A stretch of 64,000 bases of DNA, from positions 1-64,000 of the forward strand of contig QHYZ01000055.1 of NCBI GenBank assembly GCA_003225295.1, in the 5' to 3' direction. Shown in pieces: positions 35,650 through 44,882 of this stretch; within the stretch, counting starts at the first letter, position 1; the number at the start of each line of letters is the position of its first letter. This DNA is from Acidobacteriota bacterium. GTDB taxonomy: Bacteria; Acidobacteriota; Terriglobia; Acidiferrales; UBA7541. The notes beneath the pieces are model-generated. The model made no database searches, was not told where the DNA came from, and saw only the letters and a list, made by a program, of their open reading frames with translations. The position numbers and the translations under genes are program-made.

Positions 35650-36462
35650 CTACGGCGTTCCCGGCGGAGAAATGAGGAGGGCGGAAAGCGCCGCTGCGGG
35701 ATCGGGAGAGAGCATGAGATGCGTGCCGACGAGGAAAGCGTCGAAGCCTGCGGCGCGAAGCTTCACGAGATCGTCATGGGTGCGCAAGCCGGATTCGCTG
35801 ACCGCGATGCAGTCGTCTGGAATGCCGCCGATCAGTTCGAAGGATGCTTCGACGCTGACGGTGAGGGTTTTGAGGTTACGGTTGTTTACACCGACGATGC
35901 GGGCGCCGGCGGCGAGCGCGCGGTCGAGTTCTTCGGCGGTGTGCACCTCGACGAGCGGCTCCATGCCCAGCTCGCGGCCCAGGGCGATGAGGTCGCAAAG
36001 CAGCGCATCTTCAAGTACGGAGACGATCAGGAGAAAGCTATCCCCGTCGTTGGCGCGGGTTTCCCAGACTTGCCAGGGATCGAAGATAAAATCCTTGCGA
36101 AGCACCGGGAGCTGGATCGACTTGCGAGCATCGCGGAGATTTTTTAACGAGCCTCGGAAGAACTCGCCTTCAGTTAGAACGGAAAGGGCCGAAGCACCCG
36201 CGGACTCCAGCGTTTCTGCGAGGGCTACGGGATCGAAGGGATCGCGAAGGACACCGCGTGAAGGTGAGGCGGGCTTCAGTTCGGCGAGAACATTTAGAGT
36301 ATCGCGGCAGAGCGCTGCGGAAAAATTGCGGAGCGGGGTGGCAGCCTTCACGCCGTACCTCAAGGCGGTCTCCGGTAAGACGCGCTTGCGATGATCGACC
36401 TCGGCGCGGCGCGCTTCGAGAATGCGGTCGAGGACTGCCCCGGTGTTCGTTTGAGCAGACAT
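35650..36462 (-). CDS. trpC: Indole-3-glycerol phosphate synthase
   Basis: 270 residues. The substrate-binding segment is LAELKPASPSRG (with the catalytic Glu and Lys), followed by LSVLTEGEFFRGS, LPVLRKDFIFDPWQVWE, VGVNNRNLKTL and AVSESGLRTHDDL. It closes the indole ring from CdRP. It is the first gene of the visible tryptophan block. Upstream lies a 123-nt gap to the divergent inositol-monophosphatase-family gene, which must hold the promoter. trpE, trpG and trpD are absent from the window. Confidence 0.95.
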   Translation of the reverse strand: MSAQTNTGAVLDRILEARRAEVDHRKRVLPETALRYGVKAATPLRNFSAALCRDTLNVLAELKPASPSRGVLRDPFDPVALAETLESAGASALSVLTEGEFFRGSLKNLRDARKSIQLPVLRKDFIFDPWQVWETRANDGDSFLLIVSVLEDALLCDLIALGRELGMEPLVEVHTAEELDRALAAGARIVGVNNRNLKTLTVSVEASFELIGGIPDDCIAVSESGLRTHDDLVKLRAAGFDAFLVGTHLMLSPDPAAALSALLISPPGTP

Positions 36463-36585
36463 GGTCGTAAGTTTGTATGCTAGGGGTGCAGAAGGAGAGA
36501 GTCAAATCGGAAGAAAGCGGATAATCAACAGTTGAAAGTCGAAAGCTGAGAGTCGCGGGGCACGAGTTGTGGGCCCAGGGATACC

Positions 36586-37380
36586 ATGGGAGAAGCAATG
36601 GGATACGGCGAAACGTATGGGGCTTTGCTGGACGGGATCGCGGAGCAGGCGGATTCGATTGCCATGCGGTATTTCCGCGCCGAGGAGCTGCGCACGGAGA
36701 GAAAGGGTGACGGGACAGCGGTAACGCAGGCGGACCGAGCCGTGGAAGAGATGGCGCGTGCAAAAGTGGCGGCGGGTGGGCTGGCGCTGGATGTTCTGGG
36801 AGAGGAGATGGGCGGCGGAGATTGGCATGCCGCGAGCCAGTCGGGGCGAGCGAGGATGATCATTGATCCCATCGATGGCACCGAAGAGTTTTCGCGGGGG
36901 ATTCCGACGTTTGGGACGCTGTTGGGAATCGAGTTAAACGGCGAGATCGTCGCAGGAATCGCCAGCGCGCCCGGACTGGGGTCACGCTGGTGGGCCTACC
37001 GTGGGGAAGGCGCTTATCGGAACGGAAAGAGGATCCATGTATCGCAGGTCGGGAAGCTCAGCGAGGCCATGATTTTTACGACCGGTACGGGTCCGAGCAA
37101 GAATCGTGAAATCATAGAAAGAATTCGACGCTTGCCGGATGCATCACGGAACAGCCGCGCGTTCGGAGGATATTGGCAACATATGCTGGTGGCCGAGGGG
37201 GCCATTGATGCGGCGTTGGATTGGACATCCAAGCCGTGGGACCTTGCTCCGCTGGGAATCATCGTGGAGGAGGCCGGTGGCCGTTCGACGAATCTTCGCG
37301 GCGAGAGAACGATTTATTCAGGGCAACTCGTGAGCACCAATGGCAAGATTCACGACGAGGTACTAAAGATTTTGGAGTGA
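36586..37380 (+). CDS. Inositol monophosphatase family phosphatase, possibly histidinol-phosphatase HisN
   Basis: 264 residues. The metal-binding motifs are DGTAVTQADRAVEE, LGEEMGGGD, IDPIDGTEEFSRGIP (about 93-107) and the C-terminal WDLAPLGIIVEEAGG (about 217-231). Sequence around DPIDGTEEFSRG-P-FGTLLGI is closer to the HisN/CysQ-like subgroup than to classical inositol phosphatase, so histidinol phosphate is a plausible substrate given the amino-acid biosynthesis next door; this is inference. ATG codons at 36586 and 36598 are both possible starts. A DUF488 gene follows eight nt after the stop. Confidence 0.82.
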   Translation: MGEAMGYGETYGALLDGIAEQADSIAMRYFRAEELRTERKGDGTAVTQADRAVEEMARAKVAAGGLALDVLGEEMGGGDWHAASQSGRARMIIDPIDGTEEFSRGIPTFGTLLGIELNGEIVAGIASAPGLGSRWWAYRGEGAYRNGKRIHVSQVGKLSEAMIFTTGTGPSKNREIIERIRRLPDASRNSRAFGGYWQHMLVAEGAIDAALDWTSKPWDLAPLGIIVEEAGGRSTNLRGERTIYSGQLVSTNGKIHDEVLKILE

Positions 37381-37388
37381 AGCAGAGG

Positions 37389-37739
37389 ATGATTCGGATC
37401 AAGAGAGTCTACGACCGTGCATCGAAAGAGGACTGCTGGCGCGTGCTGGTGGATCGGCTGTGGCCGCGGGGCATGAAAAAGGAAGCTGCGAAGATCGATT
37501 TGTGGATGAAGGACATTGCTCCGAGCGATGCATTGCGGAAATCCTACGGTCACGATGTGAAAAAATGGCCAAGCTTTCAAATGAACTATAGGACTGAGCT
37601 AAAGAAGAAGAAGCATCTGCTCAAGGAACTGAGAAGCATGGAGAAGGAGCACGGAACGTTGACACTTCTTTTTGGCGCAAAGGATGAAGCCCACAACCAG
37701 GCGTTAGTTCTGGCGGAAGTACTGAAGCAAACTGAGTGA
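37389..37739 (+). CDS. DUF488 family protein, YeaO-like
   Basis: 116 residues from the ATG behind AGAGG, giving MIRIKRVYDRASKEDCWRVL. The family marks are VDRLWPRGMKKE, DLWMKDIAPSDALRK and TLLFGAKDEAHNQALVL. YeaO-like proteins are small, cytoplasmic and uncharacterised; some copies lie near stress or metal genes. The gene starts eight nt after the phosphatase and is probably co-transcribed with it. Confidence 0.85.
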   Translation: MIRIKRVYDRASKEDCWRVLVDRLWPRGMKKEAAKIDLWMKDIAPSDALRKSYGHDVKKWPSFQMNYRTELKKKKHLLKELRSMEKEHGTLTLLFGAKDEAHNQALVLAEVLKQTE

Positions 37740-37882
37740 ACACATCCGGGCATGGTCCAGCGACGTTCACGAGAGATTCGGCGAGGGATCGCTTCTCCAA
37801 ATTCGTGGTTTCCGGAAAGTGTGGGCAATCCCTGGTCTCGGATTCCTGGACTACCTGGCCTTTCTCCCCTGGAGGTTTTCCG

Positions 37883-38731
37883 ATGAACGCCCGCAGACAA
37901 CCCGAGAAAGCCGAGCAGTTCCGAAAATTGCACGGAGGACCTCGTATCCTGGCACTTCCCAATGCCTGGGATGTGGCCAGTGCCAGAATTCTGGAAGAAG
38001 CTGGTTATCCGGCGATCGCCACAAGTAGCGCGGGGATTGCTTTTTCACTCGGGTATCCGGACGGCCAGCGCATCTCGAAAGACGAAATGCTCGATGTGGT
38101 GGCGCGGATTGCAAATGCTGTTCGGGTTCCCGTGACCGCGGATATGGAATCGGGCTATGGCACCACGATCCGAGACTTGGCAGAAACCGCGAAGGCCGTG
38201 ATCGCCGCGGGGGCCATCGGCATGAACCTCGAAGACGTGAACGGAGATGAGGAGAGCTCGCAGGTTTCCTTGTCTTTGCAAGTGGAAAAGATCCGCGCCA
38301 TCCGGGAAACGGCTTCAGCGGCTGGTGTTCCGCTGGTGCTAAATGCGCGCACGGATATTTACCTGATGCCGATCGGTGAAGCCGCCACGCGCTTCGAACG
38401 AACGGTGGAGCGGCTGCGCGCTTATCATCAAGCGGGGGCGGATTGTGTCTTCGCTCCCGGAGTCAGCAGCCGCGATACCATCGCCAAGTTGGTTAAGGCG
38501 ATCGCCGCGCCGCTCAACATTCTGATCTCACCCGCCTGTCCCTCGCTCACGGAAATGGAAAAGATCGGAGTCGCACGGGTAAGCGCGGGTTCCGCCGTGA
38601 TGCGCGCTACGCTCGGACTCGTTCGGCGGATTGGGAGGGAATGGATGGAAGCAGGAACGTGCGCCTCCCTGTTCGATGGGGCTATCCCCTTTGCCGACGT
38701 GAACCGAATGATGGGGCGTCAGACCTGCTAA
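37883..38731 (+). CDS. PEP mutase / isocitrate lyase family enzyme
   Basis: 282 residues from the ATG behind CTGGAGG; the frame is open upstream but that part is not protein-like. Family residues are seen in ILALPNAWDVASARILEEAG, the Mg-binding VTADMESGYG, GAIGMNLEDVNG, and VLNARTDIYL. It lacks the KKCGH motif of isocitrate lyase and resembles the 2-methylisocitrate lyase/phosphonopyruvate hydrolase/oxaloacetate decarboxylase group. The substrate cannot be settled from sequence. The glycosylase gene starts four nt after the stop codon. Confidence 0.85.
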   Translation: MNARRQPEKAEQFRKLHGGPRILALPNAWDVASARILEEAGYPAIATSSAGIAFSLGYPDGQRISKDEMLDVVARIANAVRVPVTADMESGYGTTIRDLAETAKAVIAAGAIGMNLEDVNGDEESSQVSLSLQVEKIRAIRETASAAGVPLVLNARTDIYLMPIGEAATRFERTVERLRAYHQAGADCVFAPGVSSRDTIAKLVKAIAAPLNILISPACPSLTEMEKIGVARVSAGSAVMRATLGLVRRIGREWMEAGTCASLFDGAIPFADVNRMMGRQTC

Positions 38732-38735
38732 CCTC

Positions 38736-39431
38736 ATGGCTGAAAAACAATTGTTGCTCCGCATTCTGAATGAGGAAATTGTGACTTGCCGGAAGTGTCC
38801 GCGGCTGCTGCGCTATCGGGAGAAAGTAGCGCAGAAAAAGCGGCGTGCGTATCGCGAGTGGACGTACTGGGGGAAGCCAGTCCCGGGATTCGGAGATGCT
38901 CACGCGCAGCTTTTGATTCTGGGACTTGCACCCGCAGCGCATGGAGCAAATCGCACGGGGCGTATGTTCACGGGCGACCGCTCGGGCGATTTTCTGTGCG
39001 CGGCGCTGTACCAAGCGGGCTTCGCGAATCAGGCTACTTGCCTCGACAGGAATGATGGGTTGCGGCTCGAGGACGCCTACATCAGCGCGACGTGCAGGTG
39101 CGCACCGCCGGACAATAAGCCGTTGCCGGAGGAGGTTTCGAATTGCAGAGGCTACCTCGAACGCGAGATGGAGATTTTGAAGCCGAGAGCGGTGCTGGCG
39201 CTGGGGAAGATCGCGTGGGACGGGTATCTCGACATCTTAAAGCTACGCGGATTGATTTCTTCCCGCGCGCCCTACCAATTTCGGCACGGCGCGGAAGCCC
39301 AAGTGGCGCCGGGCGGTCCTCGACTGTTTGGCGTCTACCACCCCAGCCAGCAAAATACCCAGACGGGGCGCGTTACCCCGGCCATGTATTCCTCCGTGCT
39401 GCGCCGAATTCGGCACTTCCTTCGAAAATAG
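38736..39431 (+). CDS. Uracil-DNA glycosylase, family 5 (UDGb)
   Basis: 231 residues. The 4Fe-4S cysteines are in CRKCPRLL (about 18-21) and later CRCAPPDNKPLPEEVSNC. Motif A reads GLAPAAHGANRTGRMFTGD, with Ala-Ala-His where other UDG families have a polar general base, as known for UDGb. The C-terminal motif is YHPSQQNTQTGR. The enzyme removes uracil and other deaminated bases from DNA. It is tightly linked to the preceding PEP-mutase-family gene. Confidence 0.92.
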   Translation: MAEKQLLLRILNEEIVTCRKCPRLLRYREKVAQKKRRAYREWTYWGKPVPGFGDAHAQLLILGLAPAAHGANRTGRMFTGDRSGDFLCAALYQAGFANQATCLDRNDGLRLEDAYISATCRCAPPDNKPLPEEVSNCRGYLEREMEILKPRAVLALGKIAWDGYLDILKLRGLISSRAPYQFRHGAEAQVAPGGPRLFGVYHPSQQNTQTGRVTPAMYSSVLRRIRHFLRK

Positions 39432-39643
39432 TCTCTCTCGACTGGCAGTTCTTGAACGGAGCATGTCGGGAAATCCTTTCGGGCCGATGGCGGGATTCGC
39501 CGACAGAACGATCGGCATGTGCTTGGGGTGCCCGGTAACACCTCCAAGTGCATCTTTTTCAATCCCTTGCGGCACTTCCCGTGGCTCGGTCATGGTACCC
39601 AGCGTGCATTCCTCGACTGCCGAGCATTTACGGGAGGAAGAAC

Positions 39644-40384
39644 ATGGAACCAAGGAAACTCAACAGTGTATCCGCAGGAATCGCCATCCTGACCGTTACG
39701 CTTCTGCCGGGAGTCGTTGGCGGTGCACAGGAGCCAGTCGATGGACCGGCACGACCAGCCCCCATGCAAGCGGCAGACCAGCTGCGTCAGAAGGCCGACG
39801 GTGAACGCCACGGACTGCCGATTGAAACGTTTGCCGTTGCTCCGGGGACGAAGTTTCTGGTGCGGCTCGAAGATGAATTGGGTACCAAGGGCCCAAAGGA
39901 AAACGAAAAATTCAAAGTAAAGACGCTCGAACCACTCGAAGCGGGCAGCGGGATTTATCTGCCGTCCGGCGCCGAGATTTGCGGACACATCAGCCATGTG
40001 GAGCCGGCGGGAGTCGCGGGGCGAGCGAAACTCTGGCTAACGTTTGATGAGATTCGAACCACCTTTGGCGCTCTGCCGATCGTCGCGGAAGTGGTGAGCG
40101 TGCCGGGCGATCATAGTGTGAAGCCTGGTCCGAGGCAGGAAGGTTTGATCGAGGGGCGATCCAGCAATCAGCATGACGCGGCGGAAGCCGCTGCTGCGGG
40201 CGCGGCGGTTGGCGCGGTGAAAGGCGTGAAGGACAAGGACAAGAAAGAAGCCGCGGAAGGAGCGGCGTTAGGGGCGCTGACGGCATATCTGATGGAATCT
40301 GGCCGTGGCCACGAGCTGAATCTTCCCAAGGGCGCAAAACTCGAGCTGGAGCTGGAGCGCGCGCTATACCTCGTGAAAGAGTGA
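39644..40384 (+). CDS. Exported TrbI/VirB10-like beta-domain protein, copy 1
   Basis: 246 residues from the ATG behind GGGAGGAAG. A signal peptide (ISVSAGIAILTVTLLPGVVG-like hydrophobic run) is followed by a Pro-rich stretch and a beta-rich domain: VAPGTKFLVRLEDELGTKGP, LEPLEAGSGIYLPSGAEICG. A Gly/Ala glycine-zipper-like segment (AAAAGAAVGAVKGV, AAEGAALGALTAYL) precedes the final strands LPKGAKLELELERALYLVKE. The same order occurs in two genes near 46-48 kb. The fold resembles the periplasmic beta-barrel of TrbI/VirB10, but no secretion genes are nearby. Function unknown. Confidence 0.62.
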   Translation: MEPRKLNSVSAGIAILTVTLLPGVVGGAQEPVDGPARPAPMQAADQLRQKADGERHGLPIETFAVAPGTKFLVRLEDELGTKGPKENEKFKVKTLEPLEAGSGIYLPSGAEICGHISHVEPAGVAGRAKLWLTFDEIRTTFGALPIVAEVVSVPGDHSVKPGPRQEGLIEGRSSNQHDAAEAAAAGAAVGAVKGVKDKDKKEAAEGAALGALTAYLMESGRGHELNLPKGAKLELELERALYLVKE

Positions 40385-40395
40385 TTGGTCCAACA

Positions 40396-40530
40396 ATGCA
40401 CAAGCTGATGGCTGGATTCCTCCTGGTGCTTGGAAGCGGAGTCGCACCAGCCGATACGCCACAGCGCAAGACGGCCTTACTGGTCGAGACCCATGGCATG
40501 CCAGAGTATGCCGGACTGGACGCTCAGTAG
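40396..40530 (+). CDS. Possible 44-residue exported peptide
   Basis: MHKLMAGFLLVLGSGVAPAD reads as a signal peptide followed by a short polar tail ending DAQ. It begins 12 nt after the TrbI-like gene. No good ribosome binding site is visible and no homolog comes to mind, so it may be chance. Confidence 0.25.
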   Translation: MHKLMAGFLLVLGSGVAPADTPQRKTALLVETHGMPEYAGLDAQ

Positions 40531-40895
40531 GTGGCCCATGCCAGACGACGTCGATTTTTGTTTTCAGGTGGACGACCACTTTTATGCGGCCGGCAGCGTC
40601 CGCCGGGAGTACCGTGAGCAGCAAGAGGTAAGTCATTGTTGATGATCGAAGGAAAGAGTGTTGGGATGATCATGAAAGATAAGCAAATTATGGTCATCGC
40701 TCCCCGAATCTGTCTCCGCCTGACCAGGGTGCATGACCACCCGTTATTCAGCTGGACTCCCTGCGCTCACAACTGACGACCTCCCCCCGCTGACGACCAG
40801 CTTGGCAACTCGGTGCCCTCTTGTTAGAGTCGAGGTGTCCCGCAAGTCGAGGGTAAGCCATTCATCAAGAGCATGCCGAAGAGAGGTTGATACCG
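40531..40895 (+). other. Intergenic region before the NtrC-type operon
   Basis: 365 nt without a convincing gene. A 34-codon stretch from 40538 (MPDDVDFCFQVDDHF) is too short to support. No sigma-54 promoter (TGGCAC-N5-TTGC) was found here, although the downstream gene encodes a sigma-54 activator. Confidence 0.35.
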
Positions 40896-42320
40896 ATGGG
40901 GGAAGAAACTCGTGCGGCGGTGCGGGCCATCGAAATGGTGGAGCGGAAGGACCGCGTTCTCATTGTCGAAGATGAAGACAATGCGCGAAAGGGCTACGAA
41001 CAGCTCTTGCAGCGCTGGGGGTGCGACGTTGTGGGCGTGGGAACCGCGGAAGAAGCGCTGGCGAGATTTGCGAGCTACCAGCCAGACACGTTGATCGCGG
41101 ACGTCGAATTACCCGGGATGAACGGGCTGGACCTGCTGAAGCAACTCGGGGCGGAACTCCGCGAAGTGCCGGCCATCGTCATTACCGGCAAGGGCAGCGA
41201 AGAACGCGCGGTGGCGGCGATCGAGGCGGGGGCTTTCTGGTACATCGAAAAGCCGCTGAAGGGGCCGGTGTTGCGCGCGCTGCTGGACCGCGCTCTGAGC
41301 AAGGCGCGAGATGCGCGGCAGCTCGCGCTGCTGCAGCGGCAACTGCGCGAGACCGGAAGGCTGGGGGACCTGGTGGGCACGTCGAAGCCCATGCAGGAAG
41401 TGATGCGCATCGTGGAGATGGCCGCGCCGAGCTCGGCGTCCGTGCTGATCACCGGAGAAACAGGTTCGGGCAAGGAAATCGTCGCGCGGACGCTGCACCG
41501 GCTTTCGCCGCGTGCCAATGGACCGTTTGTGGCCATCAATTGTTCCGCCATCCCCGAGACATTGATGGAGAGCGAGATTTTTGGCCACGAGCGCGGCGCC
41601 TTCACGGGGGCAGCCGAGCGGCGCATCGGCTGCTTCGAGCTCGCCGACGCAGGAACGCTGCTGCTGGATGAAATCGGCGAAATGCCGGCCCCCACGCAGG
41701 CGAAACTATTGCGCGTTCTGGAAGATCGCAAAGTGCGCCGACTGGGGAGCAAGAGTGAGACACCGGTTGACGTACGCGTTCTCGCGGCAACCAACAAAGA
41801 ACCTGAGCAGGCCGTCAGCACCGGCCAGTTGCGGCAAGACCTTTACTTCCGCCTGAATGTGTTTCACATCAATCTCCCGCCGCTGCGCGAGCACAAGGAC
41901 GACATTCCGCTTCTTGTCGAGCATATTCTGCGCGACGTCAACGCCAAGCATGGGAAGCATGTAAGAGGGATCGGCGCTGAAGTTCTGGACATTTTTATGG
42001 GGCACACCTGGCCGGGAAACATCCGTGAGCTGCGCAACGTATTGGAGCGCGCCTCCATCATGTGCGAGAAGGACCTGATCACCCGCTCTTGCCTTCCGGG
42101 AGAATTCGGAAAGTCTGCGGCGAAAGGCCCGAGCGATCTTTCGGCGATCAAGTTTCCCGTGGGGACGACGGTCGATGCGATGGAGCGCGAGCTTATACTG
42201 CAAACGCTGGGCGCAACCGGAAACAACAAAACGCGGGCGGCAGAACTGCTCGGCATCAGCCTGAAAACACTTCATAATAAGCTCAAGGAATACGGCGGCG
42301 ATCGCGCCGAAACGGAGTAA
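40896..42320 (+). CDS. Sigma-54-dependent response regulator, NtrC family
   Basis: 474 residues. The receiver domain (about 20-135) has the acidic pocket VLIVEDEDNARKG, phospho-acceptor Asp in IADVELPGMNG (about 68) and Lys in YIEKPL. The AAA+ domain (about 160-385) has Walker A GETGSGKE, the sigma-54-contact loop GAFTGA (about 235) and Walker B LLLDEIGEM. A Fis-type HTH ends the protein (NNKTRAAELLGISLKTLHNK). It starts behind GAGAGG and is followed nine nt later by its cognate histidine kinase. It should activate sigma-54 promoters when phosphorylated. Confidence 0.94.
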   Translation: MGEETRAAVRAIEMVERKDRVLIVEDEDNARKGYEQLLQRWGCDVVGVGTAEEALARFASYQPDTLIADVELPGMNGLDLLKQLGAELREVPAIVITGKGSEERAVAAIEAGAFWYIEKPLKGPVLRALLDRALSKARDARQLALLQRQLRETGRLGDLVGTSKPMQEVMRIVEMAAPSSASVLITGETGSGKEIVARTLHRLSPRANGPFVAINCSAIPETLMESEIFGHERGAFTGAAERRIGCFELADAGTLLLDEIGEMPAPTQAKLLRVLEDRKVRRLGSKSETPVDVRVLAATNKEPEQAVSTGQLRQDLYFRLNVFHINLPPLREHKDDIPLLVEHILRDVNAKHGKHVRGIGAEVLDIFMGHTWPGNIRELRNVLERASIMCEKDLITRSCLPGEFGKSAAKGPSDLSAIKFPVGTTVDAMERELILQTLGATGNNKTRAAELLGISLKTLHNKLKEYGGDRAETE

Positions 42321-42329
42321 GGACGCAGA

Positions 42330-44180
42330 ATGCAGCTGCGGCTGCGGACAAAACTCACACTGGTGATGACGGGCCTAGTGCTGCTCGTTGTAGCCGTCCT
42401 GTCTGGTGTGTTTTTTTGGCAGCTACTGGAACAAGTGCTCCGCGAAACTAACAAGCGCACGGTAGATCTGGCGACAGACAGTTTTGTGCAGGTGGACCGC
42501 GCCCTCGCCGATGCGAGCAACCACGGCTGGCGGCCGGAATCGAACTCGGCCGGAGACATCCGCGACTATGTGCGTTACGCGCTGCAAGCCAGCGAGGGGC
42601 TGCAGGCGCAATTGAAAGCCGCCATTGCCTCAACTGCGATTTATGAAGTCTCTATCATCGACCAGGACGGCATAGTTCTGATTTCCAGCGACAAGTCACA
42701 AGAAGGGAAAATTCACTTACGGCATAATCCACTTTCGGAGCTTATGCAACGCGGCTTCCTGCATCAGGTGACGGTGTTGCGCGGCTCATCGAGAATCTAC
42801 GAGTACAGTTTCCCGTTTAAAGCCGGGCAGCCTTTCGATATTCGCGTGGCCATGTCGACCGGGCTGCTCCTGGATGAGATTTCTCCGAGCCTGCGCAAGT
42901 CAGGAACCATCGTACTGGTGGCGGTGGTGATCTCGACGCTACTGGCCGCAGTGGTGAGCAGGGCGACGCTGGCTCCCTTACGCGATATCGCCGCACACTT
43001 GGATCGTATCTCGGCAGGACAATATGACGCGCCTTCTCCGGACGTCAAGGGTTTCGCGGGAAGCGGCGATGAACTCGGGCTGGTGAGCAGGAAAATCACA
43101 CAAGTCGGCCAGCAGCTGCGCGGCGTGCATGAAATCTTCAGTACCATGCGCGAAAACATGAATTCCGTCATGGCCGGGCTTGAGGACGGTTTGCTGTTGT
43201 TCACCCGGGACGCGCGCGCCGTGATGATCAGCCCTGCGGCGGAAAAATTTCTGGGTGCACCTGCTGGACACCTTCTGGGGCGGCGCGTGACGGAGATTTT
43301 CCCTCTGGGCCACCCCCTGCACGAGGCGCTGCACATTGAAGGCGATGAACTGAGTGAAGTGGCGGCCGAAACGGAGCTACAGACAAGCGAAGGGCCGAGA
43401 CGCGTGAGCGTCACTGTGCAAGCCATCCAGGAAGATGGCGAGCGCATGGGTGCACTCGTGACGCTGCGCGATCTTGACTCGCTGGAAAGCATCAATACCC
43501 AGCTTCAAGTGAGTGAACGCCTGGCGGCGTTGGGGCGCATCACCGCGGGCGTAGCGCACGAAGTCAAGAATCCGTTGAATTCGATGCGGCTGTGGCTGGA
43601 AAACCTGAAGGAATCGCTGCCTGCAGAACAAGACGGCGCTTCGCAACAAGCCGTTCAGGTGCTGGACAAAGAAATCGACCGGCTGGACGCGGTGGTAAAG
43701 CGCTTCCTCGATTTCACCCGGCCCATGGATATCCGGCTCGAAGCAACGCAACTCGCAGAGCTTTTGAAGGAAGTCCTGGAGGTAGCAAGACCGCAATTTC
43801 AGAAATCCAACATCCAACTGGCGCAATTGCTGCCAATCGATGTGCCGGAGGTGTACGTGGATCGCGCGCTGCTCAAGCAGGCGGTGCTGAACCTGGTGCT
43901 GAACGCCGCAGAGGCCATGCCCAGCGGTGGGCAATTGCGGCTGGTCCTGAGCCGCCGCGGCGAAATGGCGGAAATTACCGTGGGCGATACGGGCAAAGGC
44001 ATTCCACTGGAAAACCGCCAGAAAATTTTCCAACTATTTTTCACCACGCGTCCCGGAGGCAGCGGAATCGGACTTGCAAGCACCTTCCGAATTGTGCAGC
44101 TTCATAACGGTTCGATAGACTTTACTTCGGAGGTCGGCCGGGGCACGACGTTCCGCATCGAATTGCCACTCGCGGCCTGA
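42330..44180 (+). CDS. Sensor histidine kinase with periplasmic sensor, HAMP and PAS domains
   Basis: 616 residues. Two membrane helices (about 10-32 and 192-212) flank a periplasmic sensor. A HAMP domain follows (LAPLRDIAAHLDRISAGQYD), then a PAS domain (about 270-385, GLEDGLLLFTRDARAVMISP), the phospho-acceptor His in ITAGVAHEVKNPLNSMRL, and the ATPase: N box LNLVLNAAEAMP, G1 VGDTGKGIP, G2 GGSGIGLAS. The layout matches NtrB/AtoS-type kinases that partner NtrC-family regulators. The signal is unknown. The lipoprotein gene starts two nt after the stop. Confidence 0.94.
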   Translation: MQLRLRTKLTLVMTGLVLLVVAVLSGVFFWQLLEQVLRETNKRTVDLATDSFVQVDRALADASNHGWRPESNSAGDIRDYVRYALQASEGLQAQLKAAIASTAIYEVSIIDQDGIVLISSDKSQEGKIHLRHNPLSELMQRGFLHQVTVLRGSSRIYEYSFPFKAGQPFDIRVAMSTGLLLDEISPSLRKSGTIVLVAVVISTLLAAVVSRATLAPLRDIAAHLDRISAGQYDAPSPDVKGFAGSGDELGLVSRKITQVGQQLRGVHEIFSTMRENMNSVMAGLEDGLLLFTRDARAVMISPAAEKFLGAPAGHLLGRRVTEIFPLGHPLHEALHIEGDELSEVAAETELQTSEGPRRVSVTVQAIQEDGERMGALVTLRDLDSLESINTQLQVSERLAALGRITAGVAHEVKNPLNSMRLWLENLKESLPAEQDGASQQAVQVLDKEIDRLDAVVKRFLDFTRPMDIRLEATQLAELLKEVLEVARPQFQKSNIQLAQLLPIDVPEVYVDRALLKQAVLNLVLNAAEAMPSGGQLRLVLSRRGEMAEITVGDTGKGIPLENRQKIFQLFFTTRPGGSGIGLASTFRIVQLHNGSIDFTSEVGRGTTFRIELPLAA

Positions 44181-44182
44181 AC

Positions 44183-44779
44183 ATGACGGAAACCCCAGCC
44201 CGGTCCCTAACAGTGTCGCCGCGCAGCTCCCTCTATTCGGTGGTTGTTTTTCTCTGTTGTGCTGCATGCGTGTTTGCTGGATGCAGCATGAGGAAACGTC
44301 CGACTATTCCCTGGGCCGCTGCGGTACAGGTGAAGCCGGTAATCGACCCACAGACCGTGGACACAACCAGTGTTCCGGATGACGCGCTCCCGGAGCTGCT
44401 GCCCGAACTGCCACCTTTTCCCGGCTATCTGATCACCGTGCGGACCGCACCTCCGCGGCCACGCGCCATCACGTCGCCCTCGGCAGTCGTGGGGACGGAA
44501 GCCGAAAAGATGGAAGCTCCGATGATTGCCCCGCAGCTTACGCCACAAGAATCCGCGGTTGCCCAGCAGCAGACCAACCAGAGTCTGGGAATCGCGGAAA
44601 AGAATCTGGAGTCCGCGCGCGGCAAAAATCTGAATGCGGCACAAGCGGACTTGGTGTCCAAGATCAGAGGCTTCATCAAGGACGCGCGAGAAGCCGCGCA
44701 GATCACGGATTGGAGCCGCGCTCGCAGTCTGGCCAAGAAAGCGCAGGTCCTCTCTGAAGAACTCACCGGTTCACTTTAG
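44183..44779 (+). CDS. Lipoprotein of unknown function, coupled to the two-component system
   Basis: 198 residues. The signal peptide carries a lipobox (VFAGC, about residue 34). A Pro-rich middle (PELLPELPPFPGYLITVRTA, PPRPRAITSP) could span the periplasm. The C-terminal 80 residues are helical (AEKNLESARGKNLNAAQADL, RGFIKDAREAAQITDW) and may form a coiled coil. It starts two nt after the kinase gene, so it may be a periplasmic partner of the sensor, which is inference. No family was recognised. Confidence 0.68.
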   Translation: MTETPARSLTVSPRSSLYSVVVFLCCAACVFAGCSMRKRPTIPWAAAVQVKPVIDPQTVDTTSVPDDALPELLPELPPFPGYLITVRTAPPRPRAITSPSAVVGTEAEKMEAPMIAPQLTPQESAVAQQQTNQSLGIAEKNLESARGKNLNAAQADLVSKIRGFIKDAREAAQITDWSRARSLAKKAQVLSEELTGSL

Positions 44780-44882
44780 TTTCTTATTCTCCTCAAATGT
44801 TTTTTTGCTGGGGTAGGCAATCAGCCCATAGAAACTTGCGGCCATCAAGGAAGCGCGCCAGCAGATGCGATAAGATGAATTT

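Noticed and set aside
37955-37980. TGGCAC string resembling a sigma-54 -24 element
   Set aside because: It lies inside the PEP-mutase-family gene and the -12 element does not match.
40538-40642. A 34-codon frame beginning MPDDVDFCFQ
   Set aside because: No ribosome binding site, and too short to separate from chance.
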